This document shows, in pieces, positions 35,822-46,660 of a stretch of 64,000 bases of DNA. The DNA is taken from the NCBI GenBank assembly GCA_031772625.1, contig CM062818.1, positions 212,715,742-212,779,741 of the forward strand. The letters run 5' to 3'. The position numbers and the translations under genes are program-made. This DNA comes from Pinus tabuliformis. Its lineage: Eukaryota; Streptophyta; Pinopsida; Pinales; Pinaceae. The number at the start of each line of letters is the position of its first letter. Position 1 is the stretch's first letter. Under the pieces are notes generated by a model that was given only the letters and a program-made list of their open reading frames with translations, did no database searches and was not told where the DNA came from.

Positions 35822-36260
35822 TGTAGCAATTTATAGGGTAAGTTCCTCAGACAGAACACCTAAGGACACCGCTGACAAATAGATCACAGATCAATACACT
35901 AGTATTTTTGACGTGGTTAAAAACATCAAAGAGGGAAACAGTCCACGGCCTAAGCTAATGCAGCCACTTCAGGCAATTTATTAATAAAAGAATGAAAATT
36001 TACATAAGCTTCTCTCATGGACGGTTACCCTACAAATGACCCTCCATGCTCTTCAAATAGAGATCATGGACCAATCAGGTGTTAAGCCAGGGATCAAGTT
36101 TCGATAATACCGAGGAGAGAATGAACCATCGGATCACTACATATCGTGACCGTTAGATTGTAAGTTACAAAATCTACATAGTAAAGAAACACACTTTACC
36201 TAACTCTATACTAGACCAAGTTATACTTAACTATTTCCTATGTGTCGGAATATCCTAACA
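35822..36260 (-). repeat. 5' LTR of the copia element
   Basis: 439 bp, minus strand from TGTTAGGATATTCCGACAC to TTGCTACA. It is flanked by TCTCT on the outside and the primer site on the inside. Confidence 0.92.
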
Positions 36261-37137
36261 TCTCTATTTGCCTTCTCTAGGAGCTTTTCGAAATGTTCAT
36301 TCACCCTATTAAGCCAATATTCCTTATCTTGATGAACCTAAAGGGAAATTCTCTCTTCTAGGTCAAGGTCTTCATTGAGCAGTATTTGTTTTTGTTCCTC
36401 TTGCAAAGATTCTTTGAGACCTCTGGTTCTTGGTCTTTTCCTCTTTCTTGTACCCTTTGATCCTTCAGGCTCACTTGATTCTATGATCTCCTTACCTTTA
36501 CCAACCTACTGCAATAACTTGGCTTTTTCATTTTCCAAGATCAACTCTTTTGCCTTGAGTTGACTGTTTTCTTGTTCTAGGAATGATATAATGAACTTAG
36601 CTCTTTCCATGTTTGTTTCCAGCTCATTGATTTGGTAGTCCTTATCCCTGATGGTTTGTTTCATGATTGAAATCTCATCTTCCTCTTCTAGATCAATGAT
36701 CTCGAATTCCTGCTCAACTATCTTCTTACCCTTTGCTATTGACACCTGCTTTGATGATGAAGAAGGCTTGGCCTCTTTCTCTTTGTGAGAAGAAAACACA
36801 AGCCTATGCCCTTTCTTATACACTTTGGTGATCTCTGGCCTAGGTAGTTAAATCTTTTCTGCTAGTCTGCTAGATGAACCAATCTCTGTTTGTTGTTTTG
36901 GCTTGCTTGTGAACTGAGACACTGCATTTTCTTCATGCCATCTTAGAGCTTCTTTTAAGAAGGCTTCCCAAGCCATACCCTTCTCTTCCAACTAATGAAC
37001 CACAATGATTTTGATGAGATTATGATGAGATAGGCTTGGAGAGTTTTCTTTGTCCTTCAACTGTATCTTCTCAGACATTTTTGAAATACTCCTAAACAAG
37101 TAATTGCACATGTTGAGTGGCTTTTGAGATGTGAAGT

Positions 37138-37468
37138 TGTTATGAAACCAACTCACAAAGATAGAAAAGATAGATCAACACCTTAGAATTTAGCCTCTTC
37201 GAGGGGGAAACCTCCTTTACATTACATAAATGAACAATTCATATATTATTCAAATGACAAAAGCTCCTTTCTATATATAGAAGTCTAAGGAGTCACAATA
37301 TAATGCAACCGACCTAACAATAATAATATAAAGCCACAAAAGTAACATTAGAGGTGTTCTATGGGGCATAGTAATAGCAATACGGGGATAATAGGGGCAC
37401 AACAATATTAATAAGGGATACAATTACAATAGTAATGGGGTAATCACTGGTATTATAGGGACCTAACA
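37138..37468 (-). repeat. 3' LTR of the IFG-like element
   Basis: 331 bp, TGTTATGAAACC...GGGACCTAACA, with terminal TGTTA/TAACA. It carries CTCCTTTCTATATATAGAAG, a TATA-like stretch. Confidence 0.95.
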
Positions 37469-37481
37469 TGCCCCTCTCCTT
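37469..37481 (-). promoter_or_regulatory. polypurine tract of the IFG-like element
   Basis: The minus strand reads AAGGAGAGGGGCA immediately before the 3' LTR start TGTTAGGTCCC. Confidence 0.92.
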
Positions 37482-37497
37482 AAAAATAGTGTTTTCC

Positions 37498-38751
37498 TTA
37501 ACACTTGAGTAGTTCTGGATGCTTCTGTATAAAATTCTCATCCTCCCATGTGGAATCTTCAGCGGATAAGTTCTTCCACTTGATGAGATACTCTGAAATT
37601 GATTGATTTCGTAGCTATTGAGTTCATGTTTATGTGATTGCTTCTGCTTCCAATATAATTTTTCCTTCCTCGTCAAGTTTTGGAAATATTGTTTGAACTG
37701 GGATCTTGTCGCCTATAACCTTCTTTAAACATGAAACATGGAAAACTGGGTGCACTAGAGAAGCTACAGGAAGCTCCAATTTGTATGCCATAGTACCAAT
37801 CTTTTGCAACACCTTGTATGTACCATAATACTTTGGTGATAATTTATTATTCTTCTTAGCTTGCTTGAGGGACATTTGTTTATATGGTTGTAGTCGTAGG
37901 AATACCCAATGACCTACATCAAAACTTATTTCGCTACAATGTTGATCTACCTGTTGTTTCATTCTATTTTGTGCCAACACAAGGTTATCCTTTAAGAGTT
38001 GGAGGACTTGTTGTTAATGTTCAATGTGATGTTCCACTGCTTGAACCTTAGAATTTTCTCTTAAATATGATGTGATGGATGGTGGCTGATATCCATAAAG
38101 TGCCATAAATGGGGTCTTTTTTGTTGTTGTGTGGAAGGAAGTGTTATACCACCATTCAGCCAGAGGCAACCATTTGACCCATTGTGTCTGTTTATTAAAT
38201 ACAAAGCAACGAAGATATCCTTCCAAACATCTATTTACTATCTCAGTTTTCCCATCAGATTGAGGATGATAAGATGAGCTATGAGCTAATTTAGTACCAA
38301 GACAAGAAAATAATTATGTCCAAAAATTTCCAGTGAAAATGGGACCTCTCTCACTTACAATAATCTTTGGGTTTCCATGTAGCTTTTGAATTGTTTCCAT
38401 AAATGCAGTAGAAACTGTACTAGCTTTAAATGGATGTGATAATGCACAAAAGTCTGCATACTTGGTAAGTCTATCAACTACCACCATGATGACACTCTTT
38501 CCCTCAAACTTGGGTAAATCTATGATAAAATCCATTGAAATCTCCTCCCAACGTTGGCTTGGAATGGATAAAGGTTGTAATACACCCAGGGTCTTAATTG
38601 TTTCAACTTTATTTTGTTGGCAAACCAAACATTCCACCACAAACTTTTGAATATCTGATTTAAGGCCATCCCGAAAAAATTCCTTCTTAACCCTATGGTA
38701 AGTTTTTAAAAATCCTGAGTGCTCTTCTAAGGGAGAAGTGTGCAATTCCAT
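37498..38751 (-). pseudogene. integrase with C-terminal chromodomain (IFG-like)
   Basis: The zinc region (HTSPLEEHSGFLKTYHRVKK, CLVCQQNKVETI) and core start lie in 38314-38751. ISMDFIIDLPKFEGKS carries the first Asp and IIVSERGPIFTGNFW has Glu where SD is usual, so the second catalytic Asp is lost. The next frame (38014-38226) has VKWLPLAEWWYNTSFH, then 37630-37980 has the GPY-like VLQKIGTMAYKLELP and VHPVFHVSCLKKV. After a stop, 37498-37600 encodes a chromodomain, SEYLIKWKNLSAEDSTWEDE, ending with a stop at 37498-37500. Chromodomains steer integration to particular chromatin. Confidence 0.92.
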
Positions 38752-39540
38752 AAGAATCTTTTGTTTGAGTTGGGATTTCTTACAGAGGTATAAGCGATCT
38801 TTGTACCATAATGAATCATTTTGCTAGCTAAATGTATCAGATGTACTGAATCTTGTTGTAACTTTCTAATAAGTACCCACACTTCTTCATCATTCTTCCA
38901 TTCCTTCCTTGCTTCATTTATCCAACCTGGTTGGATAATAGAAATGGTGCACAACAATGCTTCCACATCCTCATCCTTTCTTGAGAGTGCATCTGCCGCC
39001 ACATTTTGCTCCCCTTTTTCTATATGATTTCAAAGCCATAACCCAACATCTTTGTGACCCACTTTTGTTGCTCTTCAAAGGAAAATCTTTGTTCTAAAAA
39101 GTATTTAAGGCTATCATGATCCGTTTTTACCTTGAAGTGTTTTCCCATTAGGTAGGGTCGCCATTTCTTAAGTTCATGTAGCATCGCCAACACTTCCTTC
39201 ACATAAATAGCTTTGTGTAAAAACTTTCCCTTGTTTGGATGAATTTCAAAGGCAATGGGTCTTTCATCTTATATTAAAACAGCACCAATTCCATTTCCTG
39301 AAGCATCACATTCCATAATAAATGTTTTTTTGAAGTCCGGTGTAGCTAATATTAGTGCTTGGCACATTGCCTCTTTAAGATGTTCAAAGGCCTTTGTTGC
39401 TTCTGGAGTCCATGAAAATGCATCTTTCTTCAATAATGTTTTTAGAGGTGCAGCTATTCTCCCTAATTCTTAACAAACTTGCAATAATACCCTGTCAACT
39501 GGAAAAATCCTCAAAGATGCTTTATGGATGTGGGTATCTT
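38727..39540 (-). pseudogene. gypsy RNase H and connection (IFG-like)
   Basis: Minus frames carry [15 protein letters not shown] near 39310-39290, KEVLAMLHELKKWRPYLMGK (39020-39202), KTDHDSLKYFLEQRF and AADALSRKDEDVEAL (38727-39002). These are the usual RNase H landmarks of Ty3/gypsy elements. Several stops interrupt them. Confidence 0.88.
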
Positions 39541-40080
39541 TCATTCCTTAATGGCTTTAATTTTGCTAGGGTCTACCTTAATTCCTTCATGAGATACAAT
39601 ATGACCTAGATATTCCACCTTTTGTACTCGAGCAAAACATTTTGATCTTTTTTCATATAATTGTTTCTCCTCCAACAGTTGTAGCACCCTGTCAACATGT
39701 TCAACATGATCCTTCCAAGACTTGCTGTAGATTAGTATATCATAAAAAAATACTAACACAAATCTTCTAAGGAAGGGTTTGAAAATGGAATTCATAAAAC
39801 CTTCAAATGTAGAAGGTGCATTAGTAAGGCCAAAAGGCATAACCAAAAATTCATAATGACCCTCATGAGTTCTAAATGATGTTTTCATAATGTCTTCAGT
39901 CTTCATTCTGATTTGATGATATCCTGAACGAAGATCCAACTTGGTGAAGTAAATTGATTCATGCAATTCATCTAGTAATTCATCAATGATAGGAATGGGA
40001 AAATTATGTTTAGTAGTGAGCTTGTTGAGCTCCCTATAATCCGGACACATGCGCCATGATCCATCCTTCTTGTGCACCAA
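39541..40080 (-). pseudogene. gypsy reverse transcriptase (IFG-like)
   Basis: A 179-codon open stretch with [53 protein letters not shown] and [17 protein letters not shown]. The catalytic box reads FFYDILIYS; the family norm is FFDDILIYS, so one of the paired Asp residues is Tyr. The enzyme would not polymerise. Confidence 0.93.
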
Positions 40081-40104
40081 TACTACTGGAGCAGAGAAAG
40101 AAAT

Positions 40105-40856
40105 TTAACTAGGTTGAATTATACCAGCCTCTAGCATTTCTGCAACCATATGTTCAATTTCGTTCTTTTGGGCATAGGGATATCTATACGGCCTGATGTT
40201 TGGAGGAACACTTCCTGGAATCAGATGAATAGCATGATCATGATCATGAATAGGTGGGAGACCTTTGGGAGTCTCAAATAACCTGGAATGATTGTCCAAG
40301 ACTTTTTTGAGACCTAGAGAAATGGATGATTCCGATGTGGAAACATATAGCGAACATAATTGTGCAATTACACCTCTTTGTTCCTTTTTTAGAAGCTTTT
40401 TCATATTGTTAGAGTTGATTATCTTGCCCAATTTCCTTGCAATACCCCTCAATTCAACTTCCTTTCCTTCCACAGAAAATTTCATGAAAAGTTCTTGAAA
40501 ATTAAAAGCTATTGTACGCAAGGATTGTAGCCATTGGACTCCTAGTACAACACCAACACCTCCCATTGGAATGGAAAGCATTGGGCTAGTCAATACATAT
40601 TCTCCCATGGATAGCTTGATATTATGGCACTTTCTAGAGCAATTTATCATTCCTCCATTTGCATTACTTGACTCTCTGGTGTTGGATATAGGAAGCAAGT
40701 CAATTATTTTGCTATCTTACAATGAATAAAATTGTGGATAACTCCTAAATCAATCAACACTATTACCTTTTTCTTCTTGATTTGTCCTTCTATTTTGATG
40801 GTTTGAAGAGTGGTAATTCCAGCCAATGCATTACAAGATATGGTTGGATTCATTTC
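40105..40856 (-). pseudogene. aspartic protease and RT N-terminal region (IFG-like)
   Basis: VLIDLGVIHNFI (usual VLIDSGSTHNFI) marks a damaged protease active site near 40750. GVVLGVQWLQSL lies at about 40530-40565. Then come FETPKGLPPIHDHDHAIHLI and PYRYPYAQKNEIEHMVAEML, the lead-in to RT. Stops lie at about 40700 and before 40105. Confidence 0.88.
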
Positions 40857-42000
40857 TTATTTATCTAGGCTTTTTTCCTGGAGTATATCCTCTTCTTTTG
40901 ACCTTTCTTGCTCATTTTCTTCTTCCTCTTCAAAATCTATGTAGAATAATTTCTTCTCAGCACACTTATGACCTTTAGTGTATCTGCTATCACAACTGTA
41001 ACAAAGCCCTTTTGCTATTTTTTCTTCCAATTGTTGTGGTGTCAATGTTATAGGTTGTGGAAGACTAGGGGCAACAACACTTCCATCTTTATAGTTGTGA
41101 GTGGTATGCTTCTCGGTTGCCATAATTTTTTTTCCATTAATATTGCTAACCTGAATGCCTTCTCTGATGAATCAGGTTCCCAAAGGCAAACATCATGTTG
41201 GATATTATCCTCTAAAGTCCCTATGAACACATCAATCCTATGCTCCTCTGGAATATTTTTAACCCTTATGTTCAATTTTTGGAACTCCTCAATGTGTTCC
41301 ATTATTGAACCCTTTTGTTTGAGACTTATCAATTGTCTAAAAAGGGTGTTGCTTTTTGTATGCTCATAATGTGCTGTCAATTCTTCCGTAAGCATTGTCC
41401 AAGTGATAATTTTTTTCTGAGAGCAAGGCCATTGATACCATACAAACTGATTTGGTTCCAAATATAAAGTTGCAATACCTACCTTTTGTGTGTTTTTCAC
41501 ATTTTGAGATTGAAAAATTGCTCCATCTGTAATATCCATGTTGCAGGATCCTTGCTATCAAACTTCCTCATACCAATTTTTGGAATATGGTGGGTCTTCG
41601 ATCCAACATTAGATTCTATGAAATCATGATTAACATTTCTTTTGTTCTCATCATGAGTTTCCTTTACTACCCTTTCACCATTAGTAAGCATTTCTTGTAG
41701 AACTTTTGTCAAATTTATCTTCAAATCGTCCATCTTAGCTTCCACGTCATTCATCTTAGCTTCTATGCCTTTCTTTAAACAATCCATATTAGCCTCTCCA
41801 CATTTCTTTAAACCATCCATCTTAGCTTCTACATCTTTTTTTAAACCATCCATCTTAGATTATGTTAGTTCTTGTGCAAGTGACACTTGTTGGTCTCGTT
41901 ATTTTGATATATCATGTTGCATTTCTTCCTCTTCTTCATGAGTCATGTTAGAGCTTTCAGGTTGCTTACTAGGTGTTTGCAATTTCTTTACTCTGGGCAT
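40857..42000 (-). pseudogene. gag (IFG-like) with hendecad coiled coil and zinc knuckle
   Basis: Starts at 42000 with MPRVKKLQTPSKQPESS, with two stops before the repeats. Positions 41755-41853 hold three 33-bp units coding MDGLKKDVEAK-type 11-residue repeats. The matrix/capsid part is in 41048-41539 (RKFDSKDPATWILQMEQFF, EELTAHYEHT, PEEHRIDVFIGTLEDNIQHD). The last frame, 40857-41123, has the knuckle CYSCDSRYTKGHKC and an acidic C-terminus. Gag would package the element RNA. Confidence 0.9.
41755..41853 (-). repeat. 33-bp repeats coding an 11-residue coiled-coil motif
   Basis: Three in-frame units MDGLKKDVEAK, MDGLKKCGEAN and MDCLKKGIEAK, followed by shorter MNDVEAK and MDDLKIN. Eleven-residue periodicity suits a right-handed coiled coil in gag. 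Confidence 0.9.
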
Positions 42001-42023
42001 AAATTATTGATAATAATGCCTTG

Positions 42024-42341
42024 CTATGCCCTTCGAATTCCTTCAAACCAATTTTTCAAACCAAGCTTATGCAAAAGTTTTAAAAAAACTACACACCTTT
42101 TTTCACATTGTAGGAGCTTGATATTGAATCTTATGTATCTTTGTGATTTTGGATCATCCAGTTCTAAAATTGTGACCTGTGGTAGCCCTCTATGTCCTAT
42201 TTCCAATGCCACCGGTCTGATCCAAACTGGATTCTCCAAATCTCCCACAGTGACTTGATTATAGACTAGTTCAGTAGAATGAACTTGTACGATGTGCCAC
42301 GAGTCACTATTTCGACCTTTGGCTCTAAACAATATATACAA
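42024..42341 (-). CDS. possible leader ORF of the IFG-like element
   Basis: A 105-codon open frame between the primer site and gag start. Its composition (WHIVQVHSTELVYNQVTVGD, NPVWIRPVALEIG) is protein-like and it has no stop, unlike every other frame of this old element. I do not recognise the product. It could be chance in a 600-bp leader, or a short upstream ORF affecting translation. Confidence 0.3.
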   Translation of the reverse strand: MYILFRAKGRNSDSWHIVQVHSTELVYNQVTVGDLENPVWIRPVALEIGHRGLPQVTILELDDPKSQRYIRFNIKLLQCEKRCVVFLKLLHKLGLKNWFEGIRRA

Positions 42342-42610
42342 GAAACTACAATCCGTCCTCTTTCTGTACCTTCTTATGAAATTTCAATCTGATGCTCAGA
42401 GAGAAAGTTATGATGATTTTCCCCAAGTCACCTATTTGGAATGTAATTCAGGAGTCTGCAAAAAGGCCAACTTCCTCAGATCTTATCTCCGCAAATATAG
42501 TGCGAAAAACTCTGAAATTCAGACCCAAGGTTCAATGCAATTTCTTCTCAAATAAGTTTTTTTTTTAGCTTTTGAAACGTCGTAGAAAAAAATTTATAGC
42601 GAAAATTCCA

Positions 42611-42624
42611 TGATGATGATACCA
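42611..42624 (-). promoter_or_regulatory. primer binding site (IFG-like), tRNA-iMet type
   Basis: The minus strand reads TGGTATCATCATCA two bases inside the 5' LTR. The first eight match the initiator-Met site; the rest have drifted. Confidence 0.82.
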
Positions 42625-42626
42625 AA

Positions 42627-42958
42627 TGTTATGAAACCAACTCACAAAAGATAGAAATGATAGATCAACGCCTTAGAATTTAGCCTCTTCGAGGAGGCAA
42701 CCTCCTTTACATTACATAAATGAACAATTCTTGGATGATTCAAATAACAAAACCTCCTTTCTATATATAGGAGTCTAAGGAGTCACAATATAACCTAGCC
42801 GACCTAACAATAATAATATAAAGCCACAAAAATAACAATAGAGGGATTCTATGGGGCACAGTAACAACAATATGGGGACAATATGAGCACAAAAATATTA
42901 ATAAGGGATACAACTACAATAGTAATGGGGTAATCAATAGTATTATAGGGACCTAACA
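42627..42958 (-). repeat. 5' LTR of the IFG-like element
   Basis: 332 bp, TGTTATGAAACC...GGGACCTAACA, with TSD GAAGT on its outer side. It has CTTTCTATATATAGGAGTC like the solo LTR at 1354. Confidence 0.95.
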
Positions 42959-44762
42959 GAAGTGCATCAAGAGGTGAATGTGATATGCATATAGCCTTGA
43001 GAATCTACCTTCACATGTAAAAGACCTCATGATGGTCTTCATTAAAGGAGCATACTTCTCAAGCAAATATCTGAAGGACATAAGTTGAGTATGTGTGTCT
43101 CTGTATGCAGTCTTTAAGAAGGGCTTGTAGTTTTCAAGATCTAGATTGATCCTTTTGAACCAGTATTCGCCATTGTCCGGTAAACTAGTTGCTAGTGAGA
43201 TAGAGGCCATTGAGATGCTAAACGCAACACCATCAATGACAACAGTCTCCACTCTCAAGTATGTAGCCACCCAATTTGTCAGTTGCTCATAAAACCCTAT
43301 TTCACTTACTCTTTTGAAAAATTCCAAACAGTGAACATCTTCAAAACATTGTTTTATGAAAGGATAGGAGTTGATCTAATTGCAATCTGATGGTTCAAAT
43401 CTGAGTATCCTCCCTCGTTTGTGTTGTCCCTTTATCTCTGGTGAAGAATCAATCTCCATCATGACACAAAATCCTAGCAGCATGAAGTGAAATAGATGTG
43501 AGGTGAGAATGAAAATGAAGTGATATATGAGGGATTTTGACAAAATGATGGGAGGGCTTTGTGAAAGATGAAATGGCTTTGACAAACTGATGGAAATGAG
43601 TGTGGAAAACGGTGAACAAATGTGCTGTTGGTAAGTGATACCAATAACGTCTTATGGTGTGATTTTGACAAAATAACTCTAGGAATGAGCTAGGGTCTTT
43701 ATTTTTAGTGTTTAAACTTGATTTGGAGGTGGATGGACTGGTCAAGATGTCTCATCATACATGTGTACAAGTGTAGAAAGTCAATTTACATGTTTACGAG
43801 ATAAAAAATTGTGATGACCATTTCTACCCTAGCATTTCCCATGACATTTTTTTCTACAAACCCTTGCTCGAGATATTATCAACAAGGAATGCAAATGGGA
43901 AAGCAAAAATCAAAGGAAATGATGTACTTACTTGTTCCTCAGCCTTAGCAAGTGATTTGACCAAGTTTGAAAGCAAAAAATTTAAAATTTGGGAAAATTT
44001 GGGTGATTATCGGGCACTCTATCCTGCGCGCAACGCAGTTCTTCTACGTGTAGCGCCATAGCGCAACACAGTTCTCCTACATGCAGCACCTGCTTCAAAA
44101 GTGAATTGCAATGTATCTACACACAACACCTACAAATTTTGGCCAAATTCTCCTAGGGAAATGAATTTTTTTCTTTTTAAAGTGTGTAAGCTCAATGATG
44201 AACAGTGAACGAGAGGTGAATGAAAAAGTATTAAGTCATTTTGAGTTTATCTAGGGGTGATTTTTTCACTTTTTCAAAAAGAAAGAAGAAACTAATCCTC
44301 TTTTGTGAACTGATTTCACTTTTCTGAAGGAAACTTTTACCTTGCCTTTGCTAATGTGTTTTTTGCATGTCCTGAGTGTTGGTTCTTTCTGCACTTGAAA
44401 CTTTTTTTATGTCATGAAAATGTAAGTAAACCCTGTTTCATTTCTTGAATTCTTTGCTATGTCAATTTGACTTATTCCTGACTTTTTATGGAAATGGTGG
44501 ACCTTGGGGACCCTTATGACCTAATGGATGACTTAGGACCTAATGAAATGATAATGATGATTCGACCAATTTTCATGGGATATGACAAGCAACGAGCATG
44601 AGTGAAACTTCAGAAAATGACTCTATCTTCAACTGACCATATAATGACCAAATTTGTTGTGTAAACCTAGTGACAGAAAAATTTGACGATGAAAACCTGA
44701 AATGACCATTGTAAAATCAATTTTTTGATCCAGGTGACAGGCTAACAAGAGTGACACTAACA

Positions 44763-45023
44763 TTGGCTCCAACTGGGGATGGCAACTCCTTGGAGGTGTC
44801 AAGAACACCGTAGACCAAGTAGCCTTATTCATTGGGAAAATGGAGTCAACATGCATAAAAACTGATTTTTTGGCTGACAGAAGAACTAAAAAGATTAAAC
44901 AATACTGACTGAAAGAGCCTTAGGGCCTTCACTTTGGGCTTCAAACCCTAATTACAGTTATCTAAAATGCTAGAAGCAAAATATACACTGGAATGTACAA
45001 TAGTGATGACCTTTCTAGATTTT
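44763..45023. other. 3' untranslated region of the Tat-like element
   Basis: Sequence between the integrase stop and the 3' LTR. It contains AACTGGGGATGGCAACTCC, a conserved-looking stretch next to the LTR, but no clear polypurine tract. Confidence 0.5.
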
Positions 45024-46136
45024 TTAGTCATAGTAGTGCTTGAGAAGCCTACCATTGGTCGCCCCTCCTGAAAAGTATCTTCCATCCATTTGTTCCAACA
45101 AGAAAGGTTTCTTTCCTCTGAATGCATAACTTTTGTATGGTTCCTTCCATAAGTTCTCAAACATACCATTTTTTCCCTTGTCCTCATTTCTAGCATCCCA
45201 CCGAAGGACTACATCTCCCAAATTGAATTTGTCCACCTTTGTTTCGTGATCATAAATATTCTTGATTTTCTCTTGGAGTTTGGATGTGTTTTAAAAAACT
45301 TCCTCTCTTGTCTTCTGCAAATGAATCATCTAGTTTATTCTCCTTTGTATGTCATTAGTTTCACTATCCAATTCTTATAGGATTTTCATTACTGGGATAA
45401 CAAGAGATGAAGGAAATACTGTGTCAACTCCATATACCAACTGAAAAGGAGACATACCTATTGAATTTTTGGTGCTGACCCTGTCCGACCACAAAGCATT
45501 GATGAGTTTTTTATGCCAATTCTTCTTGTTTGCCTCCAGGACCCTCTTGATGATGTTGATCATAGATTTGTTGGAAGATTTAGCTAAGCCATTCCCTTTT
45601 GGATGATATGCAGTGGAGTGTCCTAACACAATATGATATTTTGCACAAAAATCCACCATTCTTTTTTATTTGAAAGCAACAACATTGTTTGTTATTATTT
45701 TCTTTGGGAAGCCAAATCTAAACAAGATATTAGATTTCAAAAATTGAATAATGACATAATCAGTAGCTTTCCTAGTTGGGATAGCTTCAATCCACTTTGT
45801 AAAGTAGTCGGTGGCTGTTAATATCCATTTGTGTTGTGCTGAAGATGATGGATGGATTTCACCAATGAAATCAAGGCCCCATTGCTAGAAAGGAGTTGAA
45901 ATCAAAATTGGTTGTAATGGTAATGGCAAAAGTTTCCTCTTTCTTTGAAAAATCTGACACTCATGGCAACTCATGACTGTTTTGTAGGTATCAGAAAAGA
46001 GGGTTGTCCAATAGAAACTAGCCCTTAAGATCTTGTTTGCTGTGATTTTCAAAAAATGATGACCTCCACAATCTCCCTTATGAAAATCCTTCACTTCATC
46101 TTTAGCTTCATTCTCTATTAAACAATTTAGAAACAC
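45024..46136 (-). pseudogene. integrase of the Tat-like element
   Basis: The HHCC zinc region is in 45885-46136 (HKGDCGGHHFLK, MSCHECQIFQRK). The core has QWGLDFIGEIHPSS (first Asp kept) near 45870. IITNNVVAF has Asn where DN is usual and PKGNGLAKSSNKS has Lys where ES is usual, so two of three catalytic residues are lost. Both fit G-to-A changes. The C-terminal part, 45024-45236, reads FNLGDVVLRWDARNEDKGK and LLKHYYD before the stop. Confidence 0.92.
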
Positions 46137-46274
46137 ATCTCCAGGATCTTTCCAAAATAAAAAACCATCAAAAATACAATATTTTTAAGCTTTGAGTTTT
46201 AGTGATCTAACTTTACCTTTGGGAAATTCTGGAGGCAAATTCAAGTGCTGCAAGACATAGACAATGTCGGCGTA

Positions 46275-46660
46275 CTAAGGAGAAGAAATGAACATATCAG
46301 ACACTTGCATGAAAGGGTCCTTTTCTTCTGATTCTTCTGATAGTACAACCATCAAATTAATATCTAATGCATGTAGATTTGATTCTGCCATAAACTTGGC
46401 TAACCCTTTTCCTTTGATGAGCTTTGTAGGTTTGATCTCTAGGTCATATTCTAACATTGTTGCAATCCATTTTCCTCTTCTGCTTTCTGGATCTATTTGT
46501 ATAAGAATTTGTTTTACTGCTACAGTAGGGACACAAGCAATAGTATGTGAATGTAGAATGTAAACCCTGAAATATTTGAGGGCCTTTACCAATGCCAATG
46601 CGTGTTTTTCAATAATATTGTATTTCAATGTTGCATATCTTATGGTGCGAATGAAGAATG
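46275..46660 (-). pseudogene. gypsy RNase H after RT (Tat-like)
   Basis: The frame has MKYNIIEKHALALVKALKYF, VYILHSHTIACVP, RGKWIATMLEYDLEIKPTK and GLAKFMAESNL. This is the classical RNase H position, largely relaxed: the usual catalytic Asp motifs are hard to see. That agrees with elements in which a second RNase H took over. Confidence 0.82.

Larger units (their letters stand above)
30599..36260 (-). mobile_element. Ty1/copia element, TSD TCTCT
   Basis: 5662 bp with a perfect duplication TCTCT (30594-30598 and 36261-36265). The empty site is preserved in the other Tat LTR near 52530 (GATTATCTCTATTTTCC). The minus-strand order is gag, protease, integrase, RT, RNase H, the copia order. The 5' LTR is 35822-36260 and the 3' LTR is 30599 to about 30955. 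The two share only R/U5 (about 235 bp); their U3 parts are unrelated. Confidence 0.93.
37138..42958 (-). mobile_element. chromodomain Ty3/gypsy element (IFG-like), TSD GAAGT
   Basis: 5821 bp with a perfect TSD GAAGT (37133-37137 and 42959-42963). The uninterrupted site survives in the other Tat LTR at 53398 (GATGTGAAGTGAATCAAG). LTRs of 331 and 332 bp differ at about 31 positions. The minus-strand order is gag, protease, RT, RNase H, integrase, chromodomain. Short LTRs, total length and the chromodomain fit the IFG family of pines as I remember it. Every enzyme is interrupted. Confidence 0.94.
30434..43463 (-). pseudogene. LTR-encoded ORF, left copy, broken by two nested elements
   Basis: Pieces on the minus strand: 42964-43463, 36266-37137 and 30434-30598. 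The first starts MEIDSSPEIKGQHKRG and continues with LEFFKRVSEIGFYEQL and TCEGRFSRLYAYHI. The second contains MAWEAFLKEALRW, a basic SSHKEKEAKPSSSSK stretch and an acidic coiled coil (IIDLEEEDEISIMK). The third ends LEMLAEASMKL. A stop after SDCN and several others break it. The right copy keeps some codons lost here and the reverse, so the ancestor was one frame of about 500 codons. The IFG-like and copia elements both landed in it. Confidence 0.75.
28972..44762 (-). repeat. 3' LTR of the Tat-like element, interrupted twice
   Basis: Pieces 28972-30598, 36266-37137 and 42964-44762 align in order with 50915-54740 and 56515-56942. The two gaps are the copia and IFG-like insertions, each with a perfect target duplication. 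By eye the two LTRs differ at very roughly one base in twelve to fifteen. No strong polypurine tract is visible to the right of 44762 (minus strand AGTTGGAGCCAA before TGTTAG). Confidence 0.92.

Noticed and set aside
44763..44800. possible polypurine tract of the Tat-like element
   Set aside because: The minus strand AGTTGGAGCCAA before the LTR is only weakly purine-rich, so it was not listed as a feature.
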